Origin: an uncultured Collinsella sp.
GTDB taxonomy: Bacteria; Actinomycetota; Coriobacteriia; Coriobacteriales; Coriobacteriaceae
Assembly: GCA_902494035.1 (NCBI GenBank)
Contig: CABURV010000074.1
Span: 1-7,628, forward strand
Reading direction: 5' to 3'
DNA: 7,628 nt
Of the stretch, positions 1 to 5,548 are shown in pieces (positions within the stretch are counted from its first letter, which is position 1; each line of letters starts with the position of its first letter). The translations under genes and the position numbers were made by a program. Below the pieces are notes generated by a model. That model did not search any database. It was given only the letters and a program-made list of their open reading frames with translations, and was not told the origin of the DNA.

Positions 1-102
1 CGGTCGAGGGCGAACCGTGGTGCAGCTCCATGAGCTCGAGCTGCATCGCCCTGAACAGGTCCTCGGGCTTGTTCAGCAGCCGCTCGTCGATGTTTGTGTC
101 AA
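1..102 (-). pseudogene. 5'-truncated coding remnant running off the left edge
   Basis: Read on the minus strand, this stretch gives an open frame including IDERLLNKPEDLFRAMQLEL, with almost every third codon position G or C. The overlapping plus-strand frame shows much weaker bias, so the minus frame is the more likely coding one. Going upstream, the frame meets a TAG stop two codons before the first shown residues. No ATG, GTG or TTG precedes the conserved-looking part, so the gene seems to have lost its 5' end. Its 3' part lies outside the window. I do not recognise the family. The loss coincides with a small inverted repeat at 109-125 and a change of coding strand, which suggests a rearrangement point. 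It could also be an intact gene using an internal ATG, but no good ribosome-binding site supports that. Confidence 0.35.
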
Positions 103-352
103 CGGCCTACTGAATACTGTTCAGTTTTACGCTACCACTGACAGCGAGGTCGAAGTGGCTCGTTGCTATTTCGAAGCCGCGCGCGCGGCGCGGAAGGGCG
201 GCGTGGACCCCGAGGCCACTGCCTACAAGCTCGACAAGATGATTTGGTTGCTCTGCACAAGCGACTTTTACCTCGAAGGGGGTCTAAAGCTCTTTTCAAC
301 CAATGCACTTGTTGAATCGAACCTGAGCGCTTATTCGGGGGATGGCATTTAA
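17..352 (+). CDS. Small hypothetical protein or C-terminal gene remnant
   Basis: The frame is open from the left edge and ends at TAA 350-352; GTG 17 is only a formal start. The coding signal is convincing only from about 117 to 290, where third positions are GC-rich and the peptide reads like a folded helical segment (for example AYKLDKMIWLLCTSDFYLEG). Before about 105 the minus-strand frame looks better, and after about 290 codon use drifts toward AT. The likeliest reading is a remnant of a larger protein, joined to foreign sequence at both ends. I do not recognise the family. It lies 74 bases upstream of the next plus-strand gene, with no sign of co-translation. Confidence 0.3.
   Translation: MVQLHELELHRPEQVLGLVQQPLVDVCVNGLLNTVQFYATTDSEVEVARCYFEAARAARKGGVDPEATAYKLDKMIWLLCTSDFYLEGGLKLFSTNALVESNLSAYSGDGI
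109..125. repeat. Small inverted repeat at a coding-strand switch
   Basis: ACTGAA (109-114) and TTCAGT (120-125) are perfect inverted 6-mers around a 5-base spacer. They fall where the minus-strand remnant stops and the plus-strand remnant begins. The repeat could be an operator half-site pair or a recombination scar; it is short enough to be chance. Confidence 0.25.
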
Positions 353-390
353 ATCGGAGCCACTTTCAGAAAAGCGGCGCTGCAAACGCA

Positions 391-404
391 TGCCAAAACT
401 GGCA
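391..404. promoter_or_regulatory. Possible operator upstream of the 427 gene
   Basis: TGCCA (391-395) and TGGCA (400-404) form a perfect 5-bp inverted repeat around AAAC, 22 bases before the preferred start codon at 427. The position suits a repressor site or a short leader hairpin. With 5-bp arms this is only suggestive. Confidence 0.2.
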
Positions 405-426
405 AATTATTATGAAAGGTAATCTT

Positions 427-1131
427 ATGGCAAACGCAGAGGAATCAACTAAGGCCGGTCTATCGCGCTTGCAAGACGACGCAAGGCCGACTATTTGCAG
501 CGACTCTCTCGAACTTATTTCGAATATCGCAGAGGTTGGCCTGGACGAAATTCTCCAAAACGAGTTCTTGAAGGACATCCCCGTCATCTCAAGCCTAGTG
601 AGCATCTACAAAATCGGAAACAATATCCACAATGCGCATCTGCTGAAGAAGTATGCGTGTTTCCTCGATGAGTTCAACCGCGACTCTTTTGAAAATGGCT
701 CATGGAACAAGTACAAGCAATACTTTGAAGAGTCAAATAGGAAGCGCGATATTGAGTACCTGCTTATCCTGCTCGAAAGATACATTGAGGAGGACAAAGC
801 GCGGCGACTAGCAAAGATTTATGAGGCCTACCTAGATAAAGAAATTAGCTGGGACGATCTTCGTTTGTTTGCAGAGACTTTGGACAGATTTCTACCTGGA
901 GACTACGAAATGCTTCGAGAAAAGGAAACTTTTCAGACGCTCAGAGGCAGAGATGCAGAAGTTCTTCTTCGATTAACCGGACTGGGATTGCTGATTGAGG
1001 ATATCCATCGGCAGCAGTGGGACGTAGTAGATACGACGCTCATCTTCGACGATCCCGACGAAATTGAGAAAGAAGAAAGGGTTTATCGTAGGACCGAATT
1101 TGGAAACAGGATGGTATCTATACTTGGCTAG
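427..1131 (+). CDS. Hypothetical helical protein with winged-helix-like C-terminus
   Basis: This is a 234-residue soluble protein in a frame clearly AT-richer than the flanking GC-rich genes. ATG 427 is chosen over ATG 412 because AAAGG (415-419) sits 7 bases before it, while nothing resembling a ribosome-binding site precedes 412. The N-terminal third holds a hydrophobic amphipathic stretch around residues 30-65 (VGLDEILQNEFLKDIPVISS region). A charged helical middle follows (about 95-160). The C-terminus (about 180-234) has the pattern 'LLRLTGLGLL ... YRRTEFGNRMVSIL', which resembles the last helix and wing of a winged-helix fold. The organisation resembles a widespread uncharacterised bacterial family found in accessory islands; that resemblance is from memory. 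No catalytic motif is visible. It is convergent with the unknown gene at 1318-2646, and both look horizontally acquired. A role in phage defence or immunity is possible but unproven. Confidence 0.85.
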   Translation: MANAEESTKAGLSRLQDDARPTICSDSLELISNIAEVGLDEILQNEFLKDIPVISSLVSIYKIGNNIHNAHLLKKYACFLDEFNRDSFENGSWNKYKQYFEESNRKRDIEYLLILLERYIEEDKARRLAKIYEAYLDKEISWDDLRLFAETLDRFLPGDYEMLREKETFQTLRGRDAEVLLRLTGLGLLIEDIHRQQWDVVDTTLIFDDPDEIEKEERVYRRTEFGNRMVSILG

Positions 1132-1317
1132 CTACTGCAGACAGCAATCTGAGCGCGCTCTTGTCGTCTTGGTTAAACTGCTCGGATCTACCAGTGATTT
1201 TTACTGCATTAGGCATTCGTAAAGGGAATCGGTTCTTCACGATTCGCATCCTTTCTAGTGCTGCCTTTATTTAATGATCGAGATATGCTCGGCGACTGCG
1301 GTGTTCTGCCCCTTAGG

Positions 1318-2646
1318 TTACAGACGGTTGTTTCTATTGAGCTTCCAGAGGAAATACATGGGGTTCTCTTTTGCCTTGGCTTCTCGCAAGAAATCTGCGG
1401 ATTGAGATGCAACGGCCCCTATGCCGGCAGCCCCGAGGAAGGCCATGGCATCAGAAGGTGATGCGATTCCGTATTGCCCCAATGTAAAGCTCGCAATTCC
1501 GATAGCGGCTTCAATGCCTGCGGAGGTGACTAATCGGGATCGCTCGTTTTTCATCACTAAAGATATCTTGTGAAGCTCGGGCTCAATTAGGTCGTTCTTC
1601 AGGTCAGCTAATGTCGAGGTGTCGATGGGCCTTTCGCTCAGGCCTTTGGACAAGGTATCCCTAAACACAAGAAACGACTCTTCGTTTCTAATGCGGCAAT
1701 CAAGGATGCTACGCAACGTTGCATTTTCAGCAATGGGGAGGGGGCAAGATAACCGGCGAATGGGTATGGTCTGATCTTTTCGAGGATAAAGGGTGGAAGT
1801 TGCGGACTCGAGGAACTCAATCTGAGCTGGACGAGTGGTTAAATACGAGCTATTCGAAAAATAGGGATTGACGAGGGCTTGAAAGCAATCGTCCAACAAT
1901 GGCAGTAGGATAGTCAAGATGCCGCCTTTCTCCAGCATGTCTCTATCCAATCGCGTTTCGCCTTGGCTTGCATAGAGCGATTCGTATTCAGACGGGATTA
2001 CCAGGAAATCGACATCCATCTCATCATGGGACCCATATGCATCCATTCCCTCAATCGCTACATACAGATTCCCATCTGGTGCTTGTTTTAAAGTGCACGA
2101 GGTAGAGGAACAGAATTGTCGTACGAGTTCATCCCAATAACTCGATATCAATCCTTTTGCTTTTGATTCTCTTTCGATTTGTCGCGCTAGGCAATCTTTG
2201 CAAAGAGGAATGTAATTGCTCGAAAATCCGAGTATTCCAGCTTTGACTATGTCTTCGACTCGCATGGTCAAATAGATCCCGAATGCAAGTTCATCGACTG
2301 AGACATAATCATCGTGCCCCATTTCGAATGCCGATTCTATAGGGCAATGAATCAGTGTTTTATCTGCATACAATGCTGAGAACTTTGCCAAATGGTAAAT
2401 GTTTTGCTCTCGACAGGCATAGTCAGTGCAGGGGAATTTGCCTCCTTCAAGGGTGGAGTCAACAGAAAAATTGAACAGGGATTGATTTTCGATTTTTTCG
2501 ATTGGGATAAGGGGTGCAAGGCCCCTAATAAAGGCGTCGAACCTCCTTTGCCCCAGTTCTTCTAGGTACGCAATTATTTCGGCAAGAGAGCTGTTCTTGA
2601 ATGCGGCTAGATAAGAATAAAGGTCATCGTATGCATGAGTCGCCAT
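1318..2646 (-). CDS. Hypothetical protein with Cys motifs and hydrophobic C-terminus
   Basis: The product is 442 residues if it starts at ATG 2646, which is preceded on its strand by AGGTGA about 6 bases away. A GTG at 2655 in the same frame would overlap that ribosome-binding site and is less likely. Near the N-terminus are C73 and C78 (FPCTDYAC) and C101. A CKDC pair follows at C149/C152, so a bound metal is conceivable. The middle is mixed alpha/beta with no recognisable catalytic motif. The last 70 residues carry two Gly/Ala-rich hydrophobic stretches (about 376-393 and 400-415), then NPMYFLWKL (428-436). Such a tail is common in uncharacterised island proteins and may touch the membrane or form a helical hairpin. 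Codon use is AT-rich like the convergent 427 gene and unlike the AlbA_2 and PelD genes. I cannot assign a function. Confidence 0.85.
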   Translation of the reverse strand: MATHAYDDLYSYLAAFKNSSLAEIIAYLEELGQRRFDAFIRGLAPLIPIEKIENQSLFNFSVDSTLEGGKFPCTDYACREQNIYHLAKFSALYADKTLIHCPIESAFEMGHDDYVSVDELAFGIYLTMRVEDIVKAGILGFSSNYIPLCKDCLARQIERESKAKGLISSYWDELVRQFCSSTSCTLKQAPDGNLYVAIEGMDAYGSHDEMDVDFLVIPSEYESLYASQGETRLDRDMLEKGGILTILLPLLDDCFQALVNPYFSNSSYLTTRPAQIEFLESATSTLYPRKDQTIPIRRLSCPLPIAENATLRSILDCRIRNEESFLVFRDTLSKGLSERPIDTSTLADLKNDLIEPELHKISLVMKNERSRLVTSAGIEAAIGIASFTLGQYGIASPSDAMAFLGAAGIGAVASQSADFLREAKAKENPMYFLWKLNRNNRL

Positions 2647-2651
2647 TTCGC

Positions 2652-2753
2652 TCACCTACACTTTCGGAAAGAGTTTTGCGTCGTTATTTCCGAGGCGTCG
2701 TTGGGCTCGCAATCGACTCTAGTGTGCAGCTGCTTCTCGACGTACTCCCTCAT
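2652..2753 (-). CDS. 33-codon leader or remnant ORF, coupled to the 1318-2646 gene
   Basis: On the minus strand ATG 2753 is preceded by a full GGAGG (2764-2760) at 6-base spacing, the best ribosome-binding site in this region. The frame begins MREYVEKQLHTRVDCEPND and ends in TGA at 2654-2652, 5 bases before ATG 2646 of the next gene. That TGA lies inside the AGGTGA binding site of the next gene, which is typical of translational coupling. The peptide is charged and has no signal or membrane segment. It may be a real small protein, a leader peptide, or the N-terminus of a gene cut short by the downstream one. Its ribosome-binding site lies 2 bases from the large palindrome at 2767-2829, so folding of that hairpin could affect its translation. 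Confidence 0.45.
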   Translation of the reverse strand: MREYVEKQLHTRVDCEPNDASEITTQNSFRKCR

Positions 2754-2766
2754 GTTCTGCCTCCAC

Positions 2767-2829
2767 ATGTAACTAATTGATTTGCTATGTGCCATTATGA
2801 ATGGTATATAGCAAATCAATTAGTTACAT
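2767..2829. repeat. 63-nt near-perfect palindrome
   Basis: The outer arms, 2767-2788 and 2808-2829, are perfect 22-bp inverted repeats (arm begins ATGTAACTAATTGATT). Inside, CCATT (2792-2796) and AATGG (2800-2804) pair across a 3-base loop, ATG. The 3-by-3 mismatch between the blocks (GTG against TAT) pairs as RNA through one Watson-Crick and two G-U pairs. On the plus strand the transcript could therefore form a 30-bp stem with a 3-nt loop. Interrupted complementarity continues outward (TGCCTCCA at 2758-2765 against TGGAGCA at 2834-2840). There is no T-run on either strand, so this is not a standard terminator. It lies upstream of the small ORF at 2652-2753. A large operator, a cruciform-type recombination site or a miniature mobile element are all possible. 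Confidence 0.85.
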
Positions 2830-2920
2830 TTAATGGAGCATTGCGAGCGTGGCGCGCGCAAAGAAGAGTCGTTGTATGGAGGCTTCCGGCAACGGCCTTT
2901 TGTACGTCCGTGACTGTTGG

Positions 2921-3140
2921 GTGCTATCGCGGATGACGTCATTGTTGCCTGCACTCTCGATCCAAGGATGTAATTACGGAAGTGCGGGGAAAATCGAGAA
3001 CCTTCGAGCACAACGCGATTTTTAGCACCAAAACCGCAGTTCGCGGAAGCGAAAACTGGGGCCTGGTTAGCATTTCTTCGATTTTCCCCGCACTTCCGAA
3101 TTTGACCCCTTGCCGCACCTTGATCACGTCTTCAAGTGGC
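2921..3140 (+). repeat. Structured 220-bp repeat, copy A
   Basis: This segment aligns along its whole length with 5091-5313 in the same orientation, roughly five bases in six identical by hand alignment. Inside are perfect 21-bp inverted arms at 2977-2997 and 3078-3098 (core GAAGTGCGGGGAAAA and its complement). Between the arms, GCGATTTT and AAAACCGC can form a second, one-mismatch hairpin. The unit extends about 55 bp left and 40 bp right of the inverted arms, so it is not simply bounded by terminal inverted repeats. Overlapping short open frames are by-products of the symmetry. It resembles a BIME/REP-like or MITE-like intergenic element, or a structured RNA; no transposase is present. Confidence 0.8.
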
Positions 3141-3299
3141 TGGTTCATCGCTAATGGAGTTTTCTGCGGTGCTTGAATTGCGGTGTTGTGATTAGGGCAA
3201 AAGGCTCTTGGCTCCGGGGAGGCTCATCGCACGAAAATTCAAGTTGCTGCTGAAGTAGGGCTTGCTTCGGCAGCGCTAACAATAAGGGCGGCTCTGCTA

Positions 3300-3343
3300 G
3301 TCTCGGGAGACCGCGGCATTCGGCGGGCCTGCCGAATGCCGCG
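3300..3343. repeat. Two abutting perfect hairpins
   Basis: GTCTC (3300-3304) and GAGAC (3307-3311) form a 5-bp stem with a 2-base centre. Directly beside it, the 13-bp arm CGCGGCATTCGGC (3312-3324) pairs perfectly with 3331-3343 around the 6-base loop GGGCCT. The second stem is GC-rich and strong enough to halt transcription, but neither strand carries a T-run next to it. It is best called a stable hairpin, possibly a Rho-dependent or T-less stop or an RNA 3' end for the minus-strand AlbA_2 gene transcript, 180 bases away. Confidence 0.6.
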
Positions 3344-3411
3344 ATCAGTAGCGGTCAGTATATTCTTCGGAGCCGTTTCTCTGGGCTTCGGCGGACTTGC
3401 CAACTCGCGCT

Positions 3412-3468
3412 TGGGCACTACTCAGTAGATTACTCAGCAGTGCCCAGTAGATTACTCAGTAGTGCCCA
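3412..3468. repeat. Tandem 22-bp repeat enclosed by inverted arms
   Basis: CAGTAGATTACTCAG followed by C or T and AGTGCC occurs twice back to back (3423-3444 and 3445-3466), differing at one base. The outer ends TGGGCACTACT (3412-3422) and AGTAGTGCCCA (3458-3468) are perfect inverted 11-mers. The inner CTACT/AGTAG (3418-3422, 3424-3428) is also palindromic. The cluster starts about 55 bases past the stop codon of the AlbA_2 gene. A protein-binding array, a recombination site or a 3'-untranslated structure would fit; I cannot choose between them. Confidence 0.6.
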
Positions 3469-3523
3469 GCAGGGGGAGGGCAGCAAACGCAATGGGCCTG
3501 TTTCCCGGCTAGGACCTGCAGCC

Positions 3524-4906
3524 TCAAACTTCGCTTGGCATCCTGTAGAACTGGTGCGGGTCTTTCGGGCTTTTCCCTACCCATTCCAACAGGCCTCGCC
3601 CGGCAAGGTCTTTCAGAGTCTTCGAGGCCGTTTTCCTACCGACATTGGACTCCCGCGCGAGGTCGGAGGTCGTGATTTTCCCCTGAGCGGCGGCAATTGC
3701 CATCGCTGCTCGTTCGCGCTCGCTGAGGAGCGGTCGGTTGTCGGCCGCGGTTCTCCTGAAGGCCGCTTTCTGTAACCCAGGACGCTCGAAGACGACGACG
3801 GTGCTGTTGACGGTCTGCTCGAAGCGGAACCTCACGCCGGCTGCCTCGCAGGCTTCCTTGATGCGCGGTATGCCCGTGCCGTACTGCTCGATGACGCCGG
3901 CGCGGAACAGGGTGCGCGCGATCGCGGGGTTTCGGAGGCCGAACTCGCTCGCGGTACCGTCTAGGTGCTCTTGCGGCGAGTCGCCCTCGGGGAACAGGCC
4001 CGGGCTCACGATCTGGACGGTGTCCATGAACACGTTGACCTCGACGGCGGTGCCGGTGGTGTAGTCGCGGTGGCACAGCGCGTTGGCAACCGCCTCGCGG
4101 ATGGCCTCGGCCGGGATCTCGGGGATCTCCTTGCGGTACATGCCCGTCTCGCCGATGACGAACTCGCGCCTGATGTTCGACGTCACGAAGTACTCGGCGA
4201 AGTCGAGCAGCTTGAGCATGGTGCCGCACTCGCGGCGCAGGTCGAGGATCTTGGCCTTGGTGTTGCCGCCCAGAAGCCCCAGCTTCATCCTGGGGTAGGT
4301 GTCGGATCCCTCGCAGAACAGCTCCACCGCGGCGTTTCTTAGGCTGCCGTCGGGCGCGACGAGGTCGAGCCTTGCCAAGGTGTCCTCCACGCCGGCGAAC
4401 CCGCCGCCCACGCGTCCGGCCCTGCCGCCGCGCGCGACGAAGTCACGCACCGCCTGCTCGTCGGCGTCGGAGACGGGCCTGCCGGACGGCAGCGAGTCCC
4501 ACGGGCTACGGGCGCGCTCACGCTTGACGACCATGGCGCTCAGCTCCGAGGCCGACAGCGCTTTGTTCGAAGTCCCCACGCGGGTGAAGTAGCGTCCGTC
4601 GGCGGAGTAGGGGGCGTCGGCACCTGAGAAGGCAATTTTGATGTATCGCAGCCCATCATCGGCGTCGAGGCACTCGACCGTCGGGAACACCGCGGGCTCG
4701 ATCTTGTCGGACACCCACGACGTCACCTGGCGCAGCGTTGCGTCGCTGACATCCTGGCCGATGACATCGCCGTTGTCCTTCACGCCGAAGTAGAGCTCGC
4801 CGCGGCCGTGCTTGTTCAGCATGGCGCTGATGGCTTGCAGTGCTTCTTTATGCTCGCCAGTGGACTTCTTGAACTCGACGGTCTCGCTCTCGCTGCCCAG
4901 GTTCAT
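3524..4906 (-). CDS. AlbA_2/Schlafen-domain ATP-binding protein with C-terminal wHTH
   Basis: The protein is intact at 460 residues. Residues 6-120 form an AlbA_2 (Schlafen AlbA) nucleic-acid-binding domain, with ETVEFKK (8-14) and GELYFGVKDNGDVIG (36-50). Residues about 262-375 match the ATP-binding module usual in this family, with EAVANALCHRDY (271-282) and the GTGIPRI loop (343-349). Residues about 393-455 are a winged helix-turn-helix (ITTSDLARESNVGRKTASK). Family members are annotated as putative DNA-binding or transcriptional regulators with an ATPase-like domain. Substrate and target are generally unknown. Start ATG 4906 has AAAGG upstream on its strand and a perfect TATAAT at 4949-4944. 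Codon use is GC-rich like the flanking chromosome. The gene is monocistronic here and bracketed by the two 220-bp repeats, so it may travel as a unit or be regulated by them. Confidence 0.93.
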   Translation of the reverse strand: MNLGSESETVEFKKSTGEHKEALQAISAMLNKHGRGELYFGVKDNGDVIGQDVSDATLRQVTSWVSDKIEPAVFPTVECLDADDGLRYIKIAFSGADAPYSADGRYFTRVGTSNKALSASELSAMVVKRERARSPWDSLPSGRPVSDADEQAVRDFVARGGRAGRVGGGFAGVEDTLARLDLVAPDGSLRNAAVELFCEGSDTYPRMKLGLLGGNTKAKILDLRRECGTMLKLLDFAEYFVTSNIRREFVIGETGMYRKEIPEIPAEAIREAVANALCHRDYTTGTAVEVNVFMDTVQIVSPGLFPEGDSPQEHLDGTASEFGLRNPAIARTLFRAGVIEQYGTGIPRIKEACEAAGVRFRFEQTVNSTVVVFERPGLQKAAFRRTAADNRPLLSERERAAMAIAAAQGKITTSDLARESNVGRKTASKTLKDLAGRGLLEWVGKSPKDPHQFYRMPSEV

Positions 4907-4943
4907 CCGCGCTGCCTTTCCCGTTCGTTGCTTGTCTCGTTGG

Positions 4944-4949
4944 ATTATA
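4944..4949 (-). promoter_or_regulatory. -10 box for the AlbA_2 gene
   Basis: TATAAT reads on the minus strand 37 bases upstream of ATG 4906, placing transcription start about 30 bases before the start codon. The -35 region at 17-bp spacing (GTTTTC) is a poor match, so the promoter may be weak or activator-dependent. Confidence 0.5.
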
Positions 4950-5090
4950 CCGTGGTCACCATGGGCGAAAACGTGGAAGCGCGCTTGCTTGCCTCTACCA
5001 TGTTCTCATGCGCCTTAATGCCCTTTGTGAAGAATCATCCCATTGGGAAACGGGTCCCTATGGAACGATTTTGGTATCAGGCATAGGGGG

Positions 5091-5313
5091 GCGCTATCGT
5101 GGATGTCGTCACCATTGCCTGCGCCCTCGATCCAGAGATGTAATTACAGAAGTGCGGGGAAAAATCGAAAACCTTCGAGCACAACGCGGTTTTTTTGTAT
5201 CAAAACCGCAGGTCGCGGAAGCCTAAAACGGGGGTCTGGTCAGCATTCCTTTGGTTTTCCCCGCACTTCCGAATTTGGCCTCTCGCCACATCTCGATTAC
5301 GTCTTAAAGTGGC
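5091..5313 (+). repeat. Structured 220-bp repeat, copy B
   Basis: This is the second copy of the repeat at 2921-3140, in the same orientation. Its inverted arms contain the perfect 15-mer GAAGTGCGGGGAAAA at 5149-5163, with the complement at 5255-5269. The central hairpin is perfect here (GCGGTTTT with AAAACCGC), whereas copy A has one mismatch. Retention of stems despite changes elsewhere suggests that the folded form matters. Similarity to copy A stops abruptly at both ends. It lies between the divergently transcribed AlbA_2 and PelD-type genes. Confidence 0.8.
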
Positions 5314-5343
5314 GCAAAAAGCCGTGTGCTCTGCTTGATTTTG

Positions 5344-5362
5344 CTCAGGAATTATGCCTGAG
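5344..5362. repeat. Short hairpin upstream of the PelD-type gene
   Basis: CTCAGG (5344-5349) and CCTGAG (5357-5362) are perfect inverted 6-mers around a 7-base spacer. No T-run follows. Around it, 5314-5484 holds no gene I can support. Confidence 0.3.
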
Positions 5363-5484
5363 GGGTAGTGGATTCGCCTTTCTCCGCCGTGCAGCGGCAC
5401 GTGTAGGGCTCTCTGGCTCAGGCGCGAGTCGCTTCCCGTCTGAAAAAGTTCTTAAAACAGCTTTAAAGTTGCCTTTGGCCTACA

Positions 5485-5514
5485 TTGACAGCGTACAATA
5501 CGTATGTTTACCAT
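5485..5514 (+). promoter_or_regulatory. Candidate promoter of the PelD-type gene
   Basis: A consensus TTGACA (5485-5490) is followed after 18 bases by TACCAT (5509-5514), a 4-of-6 match to the -10 box. An alternative -10 is TACAAT (5494-5499), with the weaker TTGCCT at 5469-5474 as its -35. Either choice puts transcription start at about 5505-5522. That leaves a short leader before GTG 5549 and argues against the in-frame ATGs at 5504 and 5513 as starts. Confidence 0.45.
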
Positions 5515-5530
5515 GGCAAAAGCTAAATTT

Positions 5531-5542
5531 GGGGAGGGGGAG
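5531..5542 (+). promoter_or_regulatory. Start-deciding ribosome-binding site
   Basis: GGGGAGGGGGAG lies 6 bases before GTG 5549. It holds two overlapping purine-rich Shine-Dalgarno matches, at spacings of about 6 and 11 bases. Nothing comparable precedes ATG 5504 or ATG 5513, so this site decides the start. Confidence 0.6.
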
Positions 5543-5548
5543 CGCACG

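Larger units (their letters stand above)
2830..3523. other. Gene-free structured intergenic region
   Basis: I see no convincing protein gene in these 694 bases. The open frames here are short and overlap the repeat structures. Contents in order are the outer edge of the palindrome, repeat copy A, plain sequence at 3141-3299, the double hairpin and the tandem/inverted cluster. A plus-strand frame around 2850-3020 gives a peptide including GNGLLYVRDCW. It faintly recalls a transposase N-terminus, but too weakly to call. Confidence 0.6.
4907..5548. other. Divergent intergenic region between the AlbA_2 and PelD-type genes
   Basis: This stretch carries the AlbA_2 promoter, repeat copy B, a small hairpin and the PelD-type promoter. 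Open frames here are short, overlap the repeat or run antisense to real genes, and lack ribosome-binding sites. I see no protein gene in it. Confidence 0.6.

Noticed and set aside
1226..1245. Inverted repeat GAATCG...CGATTC between the convergent genes, as a terminator
   Set aside because: The stem is only 6 bp with an 8-base loop and no T-run on either side; too weak to call as a shared terminator.
2841..3020. Possible transposase N-terminus in a plus-strand frame (GNGLLYVRDCW)
   Set aside because: The resemblance is faint, the frame runs into repeat copy A, and no catalytic region or IS ends are present.
3412..3468. CRISPR array
   Set aside because: Two contiguous units with no unique spacer between them; this is a tandem repeat.
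3636..4229. 197-codon minus-strand frame rich in Arg, His and Pro
   Set aside because: It is a shifted-frame shadow of the AlbA_2 gene, with a composition typical of GC-rich out-of-frame translation.
4808..5086. 92-codon plus-strand frame over the AlbA_2 gene start and promoter
   Set aside because: It is antisense to the AlbA_2 gene start, has no ribosome-binding site and an incoherent peptide.
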